Made by a program: the position numbers and the translations under genes. This document shows, piece by piece, positions 6,100-7,158 of a DNA stretch of 7,158 bases (position 1 is its first letter; each line of letters starts with the position of its first letter). The DNA comes from Pseudonocardiaceae bacterium (lineage in GTDB: Bacteria > Actinomycetota > Actinomycetes > Mycobacteriales > Pseudonocardiaceae). The notes beneath the pieces were generated by a model. That model made no database searches. It was not told the origin of the DNA and was given only the letters and a program-made list of their open reading frames with translations. Location: contig JAICSB010000160.1 of the NCBI GenBank assembly GCA_025937115.1, positions 1 to 7,158 of the forward strand, given 5' to 3'.

Positions 6100-6137
6100 A
6101 ACGGCCTCGAATTGCAATGTTCTGCATCCAGAACGCG
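6074..6137. repeat. 19-bp inverted repeat made of two nested palindromes
   Basis: CGCGTTCTGGATGCAGAAC (6074-6092) is the exact reverse complement of GTTCTGCATCCAGAACGCG (6119-6137), with 26 bases between. Each arm is itself palindromic. The left one forms CGCGTTCTG-GATG-CAGAACGCG (6074-6095), a perfect 9-bp stem with a 4-base loop; the right one forms GTTCTG-CATC-CAGAAC, a 6-bp stem. The block could fold as one long hairpin or as two short ones. It lies 15 bases beyond the tex stop and so may act as a terminator for tex, although no T-run follows on either strand. The repeat overlaps the point where the Nudix fragment loses homology, so ends of a lost element or a dispersed palindromic repeat are alternatives. 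Confidence 0.7.
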
Positions 6138-6151
6138 GGCGGGATCATCGC

Positions 6152-7158
<1,007 letters not shown>

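Noticed and set aside
6074..6137. LexA/SOS box or tRNA-derived sequence at the palindrome
   Set aside because: The GTTCTG-N4-CAGAAC arrangement does not match the actinobacterial SOS box (GAAC-N4-GTTC orientation), and no cloverleaf can be drawn.

Overview
The window is GC-rich, and its genes prefer G or C at third codon positions. Protein resemblances (an XRE regulator with a DUF6907-like neighbour, a Cfp30B-type VOC protein, a DUF397 fragment, a Tex protein with an Ala/Pro/Lys tail) point to a filamentous-type actinomycete. I cannot name a genus. No RNA gene, CRISPR array, integrase or transposase is visible.

Left part (1-3043, minus strand). Three genes run right to left: a lipoprotein with a PQQ-type beta-propeller (3043-1679), an XRE-family regulator with a long helical C-terminal region (1633-416), and a small Cys/His-rich DUF6907-like protein starting at GTG 340 and leaving the window. 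The gaps are 45 and 75 bases, so co-transcription is possible. The 75-base gap holds an operator-like inverted repeat.

Middle part (3044-4399, plus strand). A divergent intergenic region carries a strong 14-bp stem-loop just before the ribosome binding site of a 97-residue dimeric alpha/beta-barrel (ABM-like) protein. A two-domain VOC protein follows, with a good promoter candidate and ribosome binding site of its own.

Degraded part (about 4400-6140). This is the most unusual stretch. On the minus strand lies the last 40 codons of a DUF397 protein, with no start. Where its recognisable homology ends (about 4680), a plus-strand methyltransferase of the graspetide-associated PIMT-like family begins without its usual N-terminal lead. 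That gene is interrupted near 5044 and 5077 by a -1 and a -2 shift that together restore the frame but leave two in-frame stops. No ATP-grasp ligase or graspetide precursor is seen. After it come about 175 bases with one doubtful minus-strand frame, then the first 20-25 codons of a Nudix-type hydrolase with an intact ribosome binding site. Its family similarity ends just before a palindrome that is half of a 19-bp inverted repeat. I read this as a rearrangement scar with three gene fragments, not an intact new system.

Right end (6152-7158, minus strand). The C-terminal third or more of Tex, a conserved RNA-binding transcription accessory protein, running off the window edge.
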